The notes below the pieces were generated by a model. The model saw nothing but the letters and a program-made list of their open reading frames with translations. It did no database searches and was not told the DNA's origin. A program made the position numbers and the translations under genes. Below, piece after piece: positions 10,920-22,197 of a DNA stretch of 64,000 nucleotides. Numbering within the stretch: the stretch's first letter is position 1; every line of letters starts with the position of its first letter. The stretch lies in NCBI RefSeq assembly GCF_963855985.1, contig NC_087106.1, forward strand, positions 7,981,001 through 8,045,000. The letters are read 5' to 3'. Source of the stretch: Ostrinia nubilalis (lineage: Eukaryota > Arthropoda > Insecta > Lepidoptera > Crambidae).

Positions 10920-12546
10920 CACTGGACAGCAAATAAACCGGGCCACCCACTACCTTAGAACTCTGATTCGATTTTCTCAAAAAGTATAAAACTTACAACT
11001 ATCAAAGTTATAACCTACAGAAAGTGCATTTCATGGTGATTAAAATGATATGAAATTCATTAGGATTAATCAATTGATTAAGGGTTAATTAAACATTTCA
11101 CAAGAAAGAGTCGTTTTAAGTCTTATTATTCGATGGTAAATCATGAAATGAAAAAAAAAATTAAGCCAGACAACAATATAAAATTTAAAAAAAAGATTGC
11201 GTTTAGTATTCAGTATTCCCTCCTCTTGCTCGGATAACTGCCAGCATCCTCGTATTCATCGACCTCACGAGTCTGACGATGAAATCTTGAGGAAGTGCAT
11301 TCCACTCCTCTTCAATTGAGATTCGCAGCTCGTGAAGACTTGTTGGAGCAGGTACCCGGCCACGTTTCAGCTCATCCCATAAGTGTTCTATCATTCAAGG
11401 GATTCAAGTCCGGGCTTCGAGCTGGCCAGTCCATCGTACAAATACCGACGTCGCGCAGGTACTGGGTCACCACATGTGCAACATGAGGTCGTGCGTTATC
11501 CTGCATTAACTGCATAGCCTGCCCGATATATCCTGCGTAAGGTACCACATGGTCTGCGAGGATTTCAGTAATGTAGCGCTGAGACGTCAATCCACGTGTA
11601 CGGCCCGTTGGTTCGACAAAAACTAACGCAGTATGTGCGGTTAACGAAATGCTGCCCCAGACCATTACAGATCCCCCTCCATAAGCAACAGTTTCCTCGA
11701 TACAACACTGAGAATAACGTTCTCCAGGGCGACGATATACTCTCTGACGTCGATCACTTCCATGTAGACTCACCCTGGTCTCATCAGTAAAGAGTACATT
11801 AGCCCATTGGTCTAACGTCCAATCCCTATGCTCTCGAGCAAATTCAAGTCGTGCTCGACGGTGGGCTACCGTTAATTTTGGGCCTGTTGCAGCTCGTCTT
11901 GGAGTCAAGTTTCGTTCAGCAAGTCTCCTTCTGACGGTATCTGAACTTATGACCACTTGGCGTTCGTCACGCTGACTTCTTTGGACTTAAACGGCGTTCA
12001 GGCGGCGATTTCGCAAAACAGTAAGTTGAATATAACGATCATCTGCTGCTGATGTAGCCCTAGGTCTGCCCGTACCTGGTCGGCGATCGAATACTCCAGT
12101 CTCTACGTATCGTCTGTAAACCCTTTGTACTGAAGATCTGCTGATTCGAAGTCTCCGAGCGACCTCACGCTGCGAAATGGCTGCTTGAAGTAGAGCTACC
12201 GCTTGAGCTGCTTCCAGAGGTGTCGTATCCATTATTGACCGCAGAAATTAGCAAAAATATACACGTCGGATGTAAACGATGGACTAAAACTTAAGAAATT
12301 ATAAGAAATATCCGACTACCCTCATTGTATTAAAAAAAACGCTAATCCCGAACTCAAGTTGAAACAGAGCAAATCGTTTGTTTCGTGTTTGTTGTTTGAT
12401 TGTCATGTGAATTGACGTTACTTTAGCATCAACATACAATACTTTTTTGTAGGTATAACTTTGACAGTTGTAAAATTTATACTTTTTGAGAAAATCGAAT
12501 CAGAGTTCCAAGGTAGTGGGTGGCCCGGTTTATTTGCTGTCCAGTG
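10920..12546 (-). mobile_element. Tc1-family transposon, nearly complete
   Basis: The 1627-bp element is flanked by TA dinucleotides (10918-10919 and 12547-12548), the canonical Tc1/mariner target duplication. Ends are CACTGGACAGC...GCTGTCCAGTG. The inverted repeats extend about 100 bp on each side (10920-11020 against 12446-12546) with only a few differences, so the copy is young. It lies inside the BEL/Pao pol frame between codons for CDL and VALTPSHF. Confidence 0.92.
11203..12232 (-). pseudogene. Tc1 transposase with two disabling lesions
   Basis: The start is ATG at 12232. An N-terminal paired-like helix-turn-helix domain (QREVARRLRISRSSVQRVY) comes first. A premature TAA at 11989-11987 then interrupts the frame just before the second DNA-binding segment. 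The catalytic domain is clear: FTDETR (first Asp), MQDNARPH (second Asp) and, after a 7-bp insertion near 11396-11390 that shifts the frame, IEHLWDEL (Glu), giving a DD34E triad. A GRPR-type hook (PGTGRPRA) sits between the two halves. Total length is about 340 codons, the usual family size. Only the nonsense codon and the 7-bp insertion separate it from an open frame. It would bind the element's own terminal repeats. Confidence 0.9.
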
Positions 12547-12760
12547 TAGATCACAAGGATCTGAAGAAAGAGGAGTGACCGGCCTAAGGCGGGTACAGAC
12601 TGCTGCAACGCAACATGCAATGCAACACGAAACGAGCATTGCATCAGTGTAGACGCGGGGCGCGCACAACGTGCGCACGAACCGCGCATGTACCTACTCA
12701 CATCTGTTTCCGAGATGCGCGCGAACGGATCGCTCAGTCTGCAAAAGAACACGCAAAGGA

Positions 12761-14884
12761 ATGGATCGTGACGACCAATTGCGGGCTCTGATGATAGTCA
12801 GTGCTTCATTATTAATAGTGAATCATGTGATAAAACGCAGAAGACATCGACGTTGGTGGCGTACAGAGTTGTATAGTCAGAGAGCTGGTGCAAAACTAAT
12901 GGCCGATATGAGATTAACTGGACAATTTCAAAATTTCTTAAGGATGAGTCCAACGACATTTGAAGATCTACTCAGATTAGTCGGACCAAGAATTTTTCGG
13001 AATCGCACACAGTTACGGGCTCCAATTTCAATCCAAGACAGACTGGCAATAACACTTCGTTTTTTAGCTAGTGGTGACTCTTACACAAGTTTACAGTATA
13101 CCTTCAGAGTATCAAAACAAGCCATAAGTGGCATTATTACAGAAGTATGCTCCGCCATAATTGAGGAATTAAAAGATTATATCAAGGTAAGTTTTATTCT
13201 TAATAAGTCAATTAAAGAACAGTATTATCACATCAAATCATTAAAGTCGTCATAGGATTGGTTAGATTCTAGTGACGTTACAGACGATGGCTGTTGGTTC
13301 ATATATTCTTCGTTCCTTGCCGTGGTATAGCCATAGCGTCCGGCTTGATTTGTATCTGGAGTTTGCGCGGAAGGCGAGGGACGATTAAATCCGGAAGTTC
13401 CAGGACGATTAACATATCCGGTCAGATCCACATAATCTTGTCCTTTCTTCTGTGATGCATAATAGGATTCTTGGTATGAACTGGGGTAGTTATCCTGCTG
13501 TCGATATGATGATTCATAATAACCTCTGTCAGCCTTCATCAAAATTTCAAAAATTCCATGTTCGACCGAATTCCTGGTTTGAAGGGAATAAGTATTCATT
13601 TTAGCTGATATATAGGAAGCGAAAGTTGTAGTTAAATCTGGAGCGCCTGAATTTCCCAACTTATTGGCAGTAGTTTGTAATATGCCCACTACATCGGCCA
13701 GTACACTGCTGCTTTCATCTTTTTTTGCTTGTTTAGCTCGCGTAGGTTCATACCGTGTACGTGGAGTAGCAAATTCGTTCTGCAGATTTTCTTCATTAAT
13801 CGGTTGTTGAACCGCCTCCTGAAAAACATAAAAATAATTTATAACTGTAGGTCCCATCTCTTGATATAAACTACTAGATAGTAGATATAACTCTCCAGGA
13901 AGGTAGGTATCGTGGCACCGATGGACAAATGTCGAAACGACTAAATATTTAGTTCGTTTTTTAGTCTAGTTCAATATAGCTGGCAATAAAATCAAGAGAT
14001 GCTCACTATAATGGCACCTCAAAAATTGTCACCAGCGAGTGTTGGGCTACTAAGTACAATGACTGTCTCGTAGCCATAAATTAAATAAAAGTTTTTTGTT
14101 TTAGCTTCCAACGACAGAAGAAACTTGGTTGAACATAAGCAAACAGTTTGAAGAGAAGTGGAATTTTCCACACTGTTTAGGGGCACTGGACGGAAAACAT
14201 GTTGTGCTTGAGGCACCTATCAAAAGTGGAACTGAATTCTACAACTATAAAAACTTCTTTAGCATCGTTCTTTTTGCTTTGGTTGACGCCGATTATAATT
14301 TTCTATTTGTAGATGTGGGATGCCAAGGAAGGATTTCAGATGGTGGCATCTTTAAAGATACAAAACTCTGTGAAATGATAGAAGATCGTACAATAAACCT
14401 TCCATCACCTGATTCACTCCCACGGAGACATATTCCAATACCATATTTCTTTGTGGGTGATAGTGCCTTTGCTTTAAGTGAAAATCTGATGAAACCATAT
14501 GCTGGGGCACATCCAAAAGGCACTTCAAAGAGAGTATTCAACTACAGGCTAAGCAGAGCCAGAAGAACTGTTGAAAATGCATTTGGTATCATATCGTCTG
14601 TCTTTAGAGTTCTCAGAAAACCAATGCTTTTACAGCCTGATAAAGCTGAGCTAGTGGTTATGGCAATTGTCCTTTTACATAATTATTTGAGACGTCACTC
14701 TAGAAATACATATATGAATGACACTGAAGATGAAGTTACGAATGAAGACACACGTAGGCAAAATAATGAAGATATGAGATCACTACTACCTATGAGAAAT
14801 ATTCCTCGACGATCGCCTGCACATTTGAATGCGTTAAGAGATGAGCTCTCCGATTATTTTATGAAAGAAGGGAAGGTTCATTAG
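12761..14884 (+). CDS. PIF/Harbinger transposase (HARBI1/ALP1-like), 2 exons
   Basis: Exon 1 is 12761-13186 and exon 2 is 14105-14884, joined in phase 0 across an intron with GTAAGT at 13187 and TTTTAG at 14101-14104; the product is about 401 aa. I chose ATG 12761 because it follows the terminal-repeat region and begins a basic N-terminus (RRRHRRWW). An N-terminal helix-turn-helix-like region (residues 60-130, including FRVSKQAISGIITEV) precedes the DDE_Tnp_4 nuclease. The catalytic residues are D171 (GALDGKH), D261 (VGDSAF) and E299 (RRTVENAFG), all present. HARBI1-type transposases act with a Myb-like partner that delivers them to the nucleus and DNA; the antisense gene here supplies that partner. 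No stop or frameshift is visible, so it is potentially functional. Its intron houses the last exon of the antisense gene. Confidence 0.9.
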
Positions 14885-15620
14885 CAAGACAGATGTTCGT
14901 AAAAGAATCAATCCAGTTTTACTTACCGTGTTCGTTCTCTTTCTCGGTTTGTTACGGTTGTCCAAGAACTTCAAAGAATCAAAGGCAAACCATCGACTTT
15001 TGTATGTCTCCGAGGCACCTGAAAAAATAAAATAATAATCATGAAAAAAATTAAATAAAAAACATAATTCAGTCAGTTTTAAACATAGTTGTTTTTAAGT
15101 AAACTTGACTAATAATAATTAATAATATTTAATAATTAATTTGTGATTTCAATCCATTAAAATATTGTAGTTGTTGTCAAAGTTGTCATTTTGTAGAGAA
15201 AAAAGCCAATTTCAATATTAGTCGGCTATGCCAATTTACATTTCAATACACAAACATTTTTGCGGTTTCCAACCTACGATTGTACTAAGAATAAAGTATA
15301 TGAATAAATAATAAATAGTAAATTATTATTATTTATTTACCTTTTCCTGTTCCTTTCGATTTATTTTCCTTCGCTTTTTCACGACGGTAGGATGATAAAA
15401 TACTAATCATTTTACTGTAACATTTTTCTTGTGTTGTTTCCATCAAATTAGCAATTTCCATCCATGCATCCTCTTTAAAATGTTTTTTATAAAAATTCTC
15501 ATGTTGTGGATTCCACAAAATTTCCTTTGATCTGTACACTTCAATTAATTGAAGCACTTTTTCTTCACTCCACGTAAATGTAACCGCCTCCTCCGCCGCA
15601 GTAGCGTCGTCTTGTTCCAT
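13228..15620 (-). CDS. Harbinger accessory protein with MADF/Myb-like domain, 3 exons
   Basis: Exons on the minus strand: 15620-15341, 15018-14927 and 13818-13228, with splice sites G|GTAAAT, TTTTTCAG|G, ACG|GTAAGT and TTTTTCAG|GAG. Phases agree (1 then 0) and the product is about 320 aa. Residues 15-95 form a MADF/SANT-like DNA-binding domain (FTWSEEKVLQLIEVYR, ending SILSSYRREKAK). The segment in exon 2 (YKSRWFAFDSLKFLDNR) is the conserved block that follows MADF in this family. The last exon is Gln/Ser/Tyr-rich and probably disordered. Second ORFs of PIF/Harbinger elements bind the transposase and the terminal repeats. Its second intron contains the whole catalytic exon of the transposase gene. 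Confidence 0.85.
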
Positions 15621-16215
15621 GTTCGCGCGCGTCTAGCCGTACACACCACACAACCTGTCCACACTGACGCTCCGCGCATACTGCGCGCCTCTTTGTGTTC
15701 GGGGAAAAAACCGACAAATTTCGGGTCGCTACGCGCAAGAGTTGCAACAATCTGTTCGTGCGCGTAGTAGACGCGGTTCGTGCGCGCAAGGCGTCTACAC
15801 TATGGGAATTCTGTTACTTTACATGATACATTGCAGCAATGTGGACGTCAAATTCTTGCATTGCATGTTGCATTACATGTTACATTGCACCAATGTGTAC
15901 CCGGCTCTAGAGTTCAAAATTGCCTTCACCTGCACCAGTAATGTTGTAATTTCTTCATATGTTTGTACTTAGCTCGGTGACAAGTTCTATATGAACTGCT
16001 CGTACAGCGAGGCAAACAAATACACATACATGTGTAGGCCTTTTGCAATCTACAACCACGGCTCTTTCTGTCCGCTATCATGATTGGACCAGCATAATCG
16101 ATAGCAGTGTTCTGAAATGGAAAATCAGTATGCAATCTTTCTTTGGGCAGATTGCCCATTATAGGCTGAATACTTTTATTAGAAAATCGACAACATGTAC
16201 CTACATGATTTGTGG

Positions 16216-16590
16216 ACAGTATATTTATAATGAAAAGATGTGAGACATGGATGTGTGAAATTTGTGAACGTGAGAGTAAGTGGCGTGAGGGAAATGTACC
16301 TAATAGTCCAGTAGAATTAGATTTTAAATCGGAAATAATTCCTACAAAAGATTTTATTGCTTTAATGGCTTCATTGGTTGCCCGTTATCATCAATTAGAT
16401 CGTTTAAAAAATGACAATGTGATTTTATTTCTGGTAATATAATGTCATTGTTGTTGAGTGGTTGTGGTGGCATGAGTATTTCAGTCTGGTGGAGAAAATC
16501 TGGACCTGAAAACCAAATTGTATTGTTACTAAGTTGTTGTGGATTCGAACCGATGGATTCGAATCTGTTTCATTTAGAGTTGGCCTGTTT
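16216..16590 (-). pseudogene. BEL/Pao pol fragment (pre-integrase region)
   Basis: From about 16590 the minus strand reads LSNNTIWFSGPDFLHQTEILMPP and ILPEIK, matching the segment just ahead of the integrase in BEL/Pao polyproteins (LWWxGPxWL). It lies immediately upstream of the larger BEL remnant on the same strand and is probably the same insertion. The stretch 16216-16404 between them gives no clear minus-strand match; a 76-codon plus frame there (16212-16442) is unexplained. Confidence 0.5.
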
Positions 16591-16599
16591 TTTTCCTTC

Positions 16600-17480
16600 A
16601 TAGCATAATCTTCGGAATTATTTATTAAATCTTCTTCCCTGTCGCCAACTATTTCTATATTACTTTGCAAAATATTTGCATAGTATTGCAACTGAGGAAT
16701 TTGACGACATTCATATAAACTTACGTTTTCACGTCAGAATTCCAGATGCTAGTACGCTAAAATATACATACATTTTAATTGAAAATATATGAAATATTAA
16801 TTTAAATTATTAATTCGTAATTTATGTACAGCCCTGGTTTTCACGTTCACGATTGCAACAAACACACTACTATGTTAAGATTAGCTTTACCTTTTAGCTT
16901 TTTTCTCGGCATTTTTCTTTTTAACTTTTGACACTAAATTCTTCTTTGCTTTTTCTGGATTCAACACACAAATTTTTATATTGTTCTGTTCCATTTTTCT
17001 CACACAATTTGATAAAATCGACGACAGCGAAGTGTATTACTCTCAACGATTCTTCAAACTGGCAGCCATCTTAAACGCCATACGCTGCTGTGATTGGTCG
17101 ATGTGGACGTGCTTGAGTTTGATTTTGACTTGTCAATGGAGTACCGGAGTTTCAAATAAATCGGCGATTTTAACCGTTGTTTGTAGAGTTTTTGAGGACT
17201 TACCGTGATTTGGAAAACAGTAACATAAAGAAAACTAAATTTCAAATCTAGCAACATTCGTAGTTCAGTTTCGAGTAGGGGTGTGACTTACCGGGGTTTG
17301 ATATTTACCTACACAAATAGTGTTCTCCAAATCAGGTTTATTGATAATTTGATGAATTTTCATTGTATTTGGCACTGACAAAAGATCTGGCGGGTCATTT
17401 AATATGCTGTCAATTACTGTCATGAGGAATAAAAAAAAGTATAGTTTTTGATTAAAATTGTCCTATGAAAATGTTAGCGC
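16600..17480. other. Degenerate region, no assignable gene
   Basis: A short Lys-rich minus-strand stretch (PEKAKKNLVSKVKKK near 16970-16890) could be an exon end. The rest contains short frames only. A segment at 17040-17170 resembles promoter-proximal sequence, but no element ends could be paired. Confidence 0.3.
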
Positions 17481-17797
17481 ACAGATATTTTGTATCAAGA
17501 TGATTTGTATCTTTCGGATGATTCTGTGGCTGATCCAGAGTGGCAAGATCCAAATAAAAAAAGAGCAATGATAGCACCGATTCTGATTCCGAAAAAACTA
17601 ACATGGAAGATGAAATTGAAGAGGACAGTACACCAAAGTCGAATTCGGATAAATATCACAGAAATAAGGAAAGGGTGAAAAGATAAAAGCTAAAGCTCCT
17701 AAGTCTATAATTTGCAAATGTCGATTAAGTTGTTCCTACAATTTCACTTTGGAAGATCTTACCAAAAGAAGAACGGTCACGCCCCATACAAAAAAAA

Positions 17798-18492
17798 CCC
17801 AGACCCGACAGAAACGAGACATATCTCAGTTTTTTTGTCATGTCTTAATTAGTTAAATTATATATTTTTTATATTCGAAATCTATGTATAACACCAAGAT
17901 ATTACCCTTTGTTTTTGTTCAGGCGCTATACAAAAACTAATACAAAATGCCTATTTATCACCAAAATTGGTAAATGTATGTACCTAAATGTCTATTACAG
18001 CTGCTATGGAATGTATCTAGGTGACCTGGAGATACAGCCGGATTATATAGGGTGGTTATACATTATGGAACGATAAGTGATCTCACTCGATTATTTCTGA
18101 ACTATGCAAGATATCGAAAAACTAGTTACTGATTCTGAAAGTGCTTCACGAGCTCTTTCAAATGGTACCAATAATAGGTTACAGACTATGGAAGCTGGTA
18201 ACATTAAATTTTTGGATTTTGTAACTTCTCGTTTCCACCCTGTATAATCCAGCTGTATCTCCAGGTCACCTAGATACATTCCATAGCAGCTGTAATAGAC
18301 ATTTAGGTACATACATTTACCAATTTTGGTGATAAACAGGCATTTTGTATTAGTTTTTGTATAACGCCTGAACAAAAACAAAGGGTAATATTTTGGTGTT
18401 ATACATAGATTTCGAATATAAAAAATATATAATTTAACTAATTAAGACATGACAAAAAAATTGAGGTATGTCTCGTTTCTGTCGGGCCTGGG
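17798..18492. mobile_element. Foldback element with 258-bp inverted arms
   Basis: The left arm 17798-18055 begins CCCAGACCCGACAG, and its reverse complement occupies 18235-18492 with few mismatches; an asymmetric 180-bp loop lies between. Both outer junctions are near a second short inverted pair, AGAAGAACGGTCA at 17769-17781 and its complement at 22207-22219. No coding capacity. Confidence 0.8.
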
Positions 18493-18499
18493 TCACAGA

Positions 18500-21400
18500 T
18501 AGAGATTGCAAAATCCGGATTTTTCTTAAATCCGGATTTCCGGATTTGTGTAACGTACAAATCCGGATTATCCGGATTTTTCGAATTTTGGTAAAAATTT
18601 TTAAACTATCAATTTAATTTAAATAAAACGTAGTTTTTTGTCAAAAAGATGTAAGTATTTGAAGAAAAGCGTTCTCTTTTATTACTTTGCAACGAAGAAA
18701 ATAAATAAAATTGCAAAAGTTATTACTTTTAATTCGTGTTTTATTTGTCTTATTATAATCAGTCAGTCCAATTAAATTAATCAGTCAATATTTAAATTAA
18801 AACTTTGAACAGGAAACTTACAACTAAGTACCTAAGTTTTTAAAATTCACAATCAACACTCGGTTCCATATGAAATCGAGATAATAAAATAAAAACAATT
18901 AAAACAAAACATAAGTTATTAACTTTCCTTCTTTAAACTAATAATTATCTTCACAAAAAAATAAATCTTTTTTAATTAAAAAAAAACGTAACGTGACTCA
19001 TATCGTAAATAATGAACAGTAAGTATATTCTAGGCGGTATTCTTTAATAATCGAGATCTTAGAAACATAAAGCCGTCAAGGGTGTCGTCGTTTAGACGTG
19101 ATCTCATCTTGTTGCAAAATATCCCAGCAGTAGAAAACGCCCTTTCCGACTCAACACTCGTTGGCGGTATAGCCAACAACCTGTTTAGAACTGTTTTAAG
19201 GATTTCTCCACAACCACCCCCATTCTCATACAATGCCATTTCGACATGAATTAATGTAGGCAAATCAGATCCGCTGGGTGAACTCGATGGGTGAGGTTGA
19301 GGATCTCTACTATCACTTGCAAGGGATATATGCCGATTTAGCAGCTCTTTAAAACTCAGCGATGGTGTTTCGGAATCAGATTCACAAGGTGTTTCTGAAC
19401 TGGAGTTCTTGTTCGCTGAAGTAGATGTGCAATTATCACCATTTAAAGCTGCAGTTTGACAGATCAAATTTTTCATTTCATCATAAGTTGGTTTTTGGTA
19501 TGTATCGTCATCTTCCTCAGTTCCATTCATAAATTGGTTAGGATTCTGTAAGTATTGTAGGGCGCCAACAACCTTGTAGAGGCGTCTCTCTTTGATTCTC
19601 CTTTTTAGAGAATTTGCCAGTTTTTCGCCAGTAACACTGTATTGGTTCTCTAATGATTTTACTAAAAATTTTAGAGCTGTATCGGCTGTGAGAATGGTGG
19701 AATTTCTGCGGCAGAGTACTTCTACTGTACTTTTGATCATGTCTAAACAGGTATGCAGGTTTTGAAGACATGCAATTTCTGTGTCTGAGAATGATATATC
19801 AGACTTAACATCAATCAATGCTTTCTGTATGCATGATTTTAGTTTTAAGAAACGTTCCAACATAGTGGCTAGACTGTTCCATCGAGTTCTGCAGTCTAGA
19901 AGGAGTTGTAATTCTTTGCCAAATTCAGCTTGCACATATTTTTGAAGCATGGCGTCGTTTTTTGTTGGTGAATTTTTAAAAATCTTAACCACTGATCGAA
20001 CTTTTTTAATTATGGCTTTGTAATCGTCGATTAACAGTCTTCGTTCTCTTGTGCGTTCGATTACAAATCCGTCTTCGCCATCTTCTTCAATATCTGAGTC
20101 AGAGCAGCTGCCTGTATCTTCACATGTTTCTGTTTGTGGTGAGTTTTTATACAAAACATCCAGTACAGCCAGCTGTACAGCGTGTGCAAGGCACAATTGA
20201 TGGTGCGGGACAGGGAGAATGCGTCCAACCTTGACCATAACTGCAGCGCCATCAGTTGTCATTCCGATAATATCTTTATACAAGCAAAGTCCGAATGAAT
20301 TCAGTCTTATCTTTATAAGGGAAACGCAAGCTTCGGCGCCCATGGATCCGTGAATCCTTATTAAGCCCAGGCTTTCCCAAAAATTTTGGCCATATTCATT
20401 GCGGAAATGAATGTTAATATTTATATATCGATGGGATTTCATTGATGTCCACTCATCAAATGTTAGTGCAAACATGACGTTTTTGGTCTTCCAGACTTTT
20501 AAATCTTTTATAAGAGTGGATTTTTCTTTGTCACACATGTCCATTACAATTTTTTTTATCGAATTTGGTGATTTCGGGATCTTTTCTTTATAATTTTTTT
20601 CCAATAATTTTCTTAAATCAGCCGACGAACAAAATACTTTAAGTGGTAACCCATCTAGAACCACCATTCTTGATATTAAGTTGGGCAAGGAATCTTTCCT
20701 TTCAAAATAGTCGTTCACTTTTAGTTTTTTGGTAGGTGGAGCATCGCTTTTGCTAGTAGAAGCTGTGGCTGTTTCTTCTGGTCGAACATTTGCGTCACCA
20801 CTTTCAATTTTTTTAACATCAATGGAATGTTTTTTTAAGTAAGTGGTTATGTAATGCTGACGTGCTTCCGCTAATCTTCAAAATGCTATAACACCGTTTG
20901 CATTTAGCTTGTAGCCCATTGGCGGATCTCAAAAAATAATGCCATACACTGGACTTGTCGCTTGACTTTTTGATGTAATCTATAAACTCCATGTTCCTTC
21001 CGATTTATCTGTGAATGAAAAAAAAAATAGTTTCGAGAATCGACCATTCAATCAATGCCAAAGAGCTTCCCTAGAAATTCCTAATCACGATTAGGAATCC
21101 TGACCTACATCATTAGGCAAGATTGAAGTAGGTATTATTATTAAATACATCCCGCAGAATTTAACAAGGCGCCCACTTATACAGCTTTCGAGATGTCAGT
21201 AACTATTTATTATATGCCATTTGTGAAGTTTCAAATCGATACTACCATAAGAAGTTAGTTGATTAATTTCGATTTTTCCGTAGTTAATTTATATAGATTC
21301 AGCTACAAAATAGACAAATCAAAACTTAACTTTAAATTTGAATGGACAGAAAGAAGAAACAAACGGCACATAGCGATTAGATAAGTAAATAAAAGCGTGA

Positions 21401-22197
21401 AATGCAAATCGCGTTCTAGACCGTCTCAAAGAAACCCGGACACTGTTAGTGTAGTTTGTCGGACTGACTGTACCACTGACGAAAATATTGTGCAAATGCG
21501 GGTGGGTGAAGAAAATTCATCGCGCCGGAGCAGACGACGCCGCATCTCTTCAGTCTGCCCGCGACCATGACTCGTACAACCGAGTTGAAACTTCGGGAGG
21601 GTAAATATCTTATTTACCGTTATAAAAGTTTTGTTGTAAATCCCGTGAAGTGATAATTTTATAGTAAAAAATGCAACATAATAGTTTGAAATATTATAAA
21701 CAAAAGCGTTTTACATTTGCCTAAATAGTTAAACATATCGTAACTAAACAAAACACTGTATAAGTAACACTGTATTAAATTGTGTAGGAACGTAATTATT
21801 TATGTACTTTTGTACTTACCAACACGGGAGTATTCTTATTCAGTCACTACCTAGTAGGTAGACGCGCGCGGCGTGACACAAACGCGCACCACCACCGCCT
21901 CGTATAAAACTCACTGGCCGACTAGCGAATTTATTACGCATGACGCGTCATTGTGTGCAGGTGTGAGTGTTGTGTTGTGCGACGAAGTGCGGGGTGCGTT
22001 CAATCAAAACTTCGCTTGTTTTGCATCCATGTTGCATTCAATGGATATTTTGGTTAATGATTTTATGATAAAATTTTTGGGGTAAAAATATTCGAAAAAA
22101 CCGGATTTCAAAATCAAAATCCGGATTTTTTTATAGCCTCAAAATCCGGATTTTTCAGATATTTTCGAATTTCGAATAATCCGGATTGCAATCTCTA
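18500..22197 (-). mobile_element. hAT transposon, near-complete
   Basis: The 3698-bp element is flanked by the 8-bp duplication GTCACAGA (18492-18499 and 22198-22205). The ends are TAGAGATTGCAA...TTGCAATCTCTA. Subterminal clusters of AATCCGGAT words lie inside both ends (18513-18590 and 22094-22188), as expected for hAT transposase binding sites. The region 21000-22090 between transposase start and right end is non-coding. Confidence 0.9.
19030..20992 (-). pseudogene. hAT transposase (BED zinc finger), one homopolymer frameshift
   Basis: ATG at 20992 opens a BED-type finger (residues 17-55: VWHYFLR, CKRC, and the His pair in ALHNHLLKK). A run of seven A near 20835 shifts the frame by one; the remainder, 20718-19030, is uninterrupted for 562 codons. 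The hAT core is intact: LTFDEWTS (first Asp), the CLAHAVQLAV Cys/His block, CRTRWNS, and the C-terminal dimerisation region PTSVESERAFSTAG...RSRLNDDTLDGFMFL. The product joins ends of its own element with 8-bp staggered cuts. Because the lesion is a single-base homopolymer change, a sequencing error or a very recent mutation are both possible. Confidence 0.88.

Larger units (their letters stand above)
12587..15906. mobile_element. PIF/Harbinger transposon (Harbinger-1), structurally complete
   Basis: The 3320-bp element starts AGGCGGGTACAG and ends CTGTACCCGGCT-like (read inward: AGCCGGGTACAC), with imperfect inverted repeats continuing for about 50 bp (GCAACATGCAATGCAAC words). A 3-bp duplication, CTA, flanks it (12584-12586 and 15907-15909), as expected for PIF/Harbinger. 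It encodes the two proteins typical of the superfamily, a DDE transposase (+) and a MADF/Myb-like partner (-), both open after intron removal. The insertion splits an arginine codon region of the BEL integrase. Confidence 0.88.
10495..16215 (-). pseudogene. BEL/Pao pol remnant (integrase to C-terminal domain), carrying two transposons
   Basis: From 16215 on the minus strand: an integrase zinc-region fragment, MGNLPKERL, then the core start TAIDYAGPIMI with its first catalytic Asp (near 16080) and LVTELST. About 150 codons of the integrase core are deleted, after which TYEEITTLLVQVKAILNSRP continues to 15910. Harbinger-1 interrupts here; after it PVTPLSSDPCDL (12583-12549) follows, then Tc1, then ALTPSHFLLGR (10915) and the DUF5641-type C-terminus, with frameshifts near 10770, 10680 and 10560. 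Removing both transposons restores an uninterrupted frame at both sites, which fixes their endpoints. The core deletion and frameshifts show it was already dead. Confidence 0.85.

Noticed and set aside
16212..16442. 76-codon plus-strand ORF (SKWREGNVPNSP)
   Set aside because: Reads plausibly, but lies between two BEL fragments on the other strand; no family recognised and no splice context, so not called as a gene.
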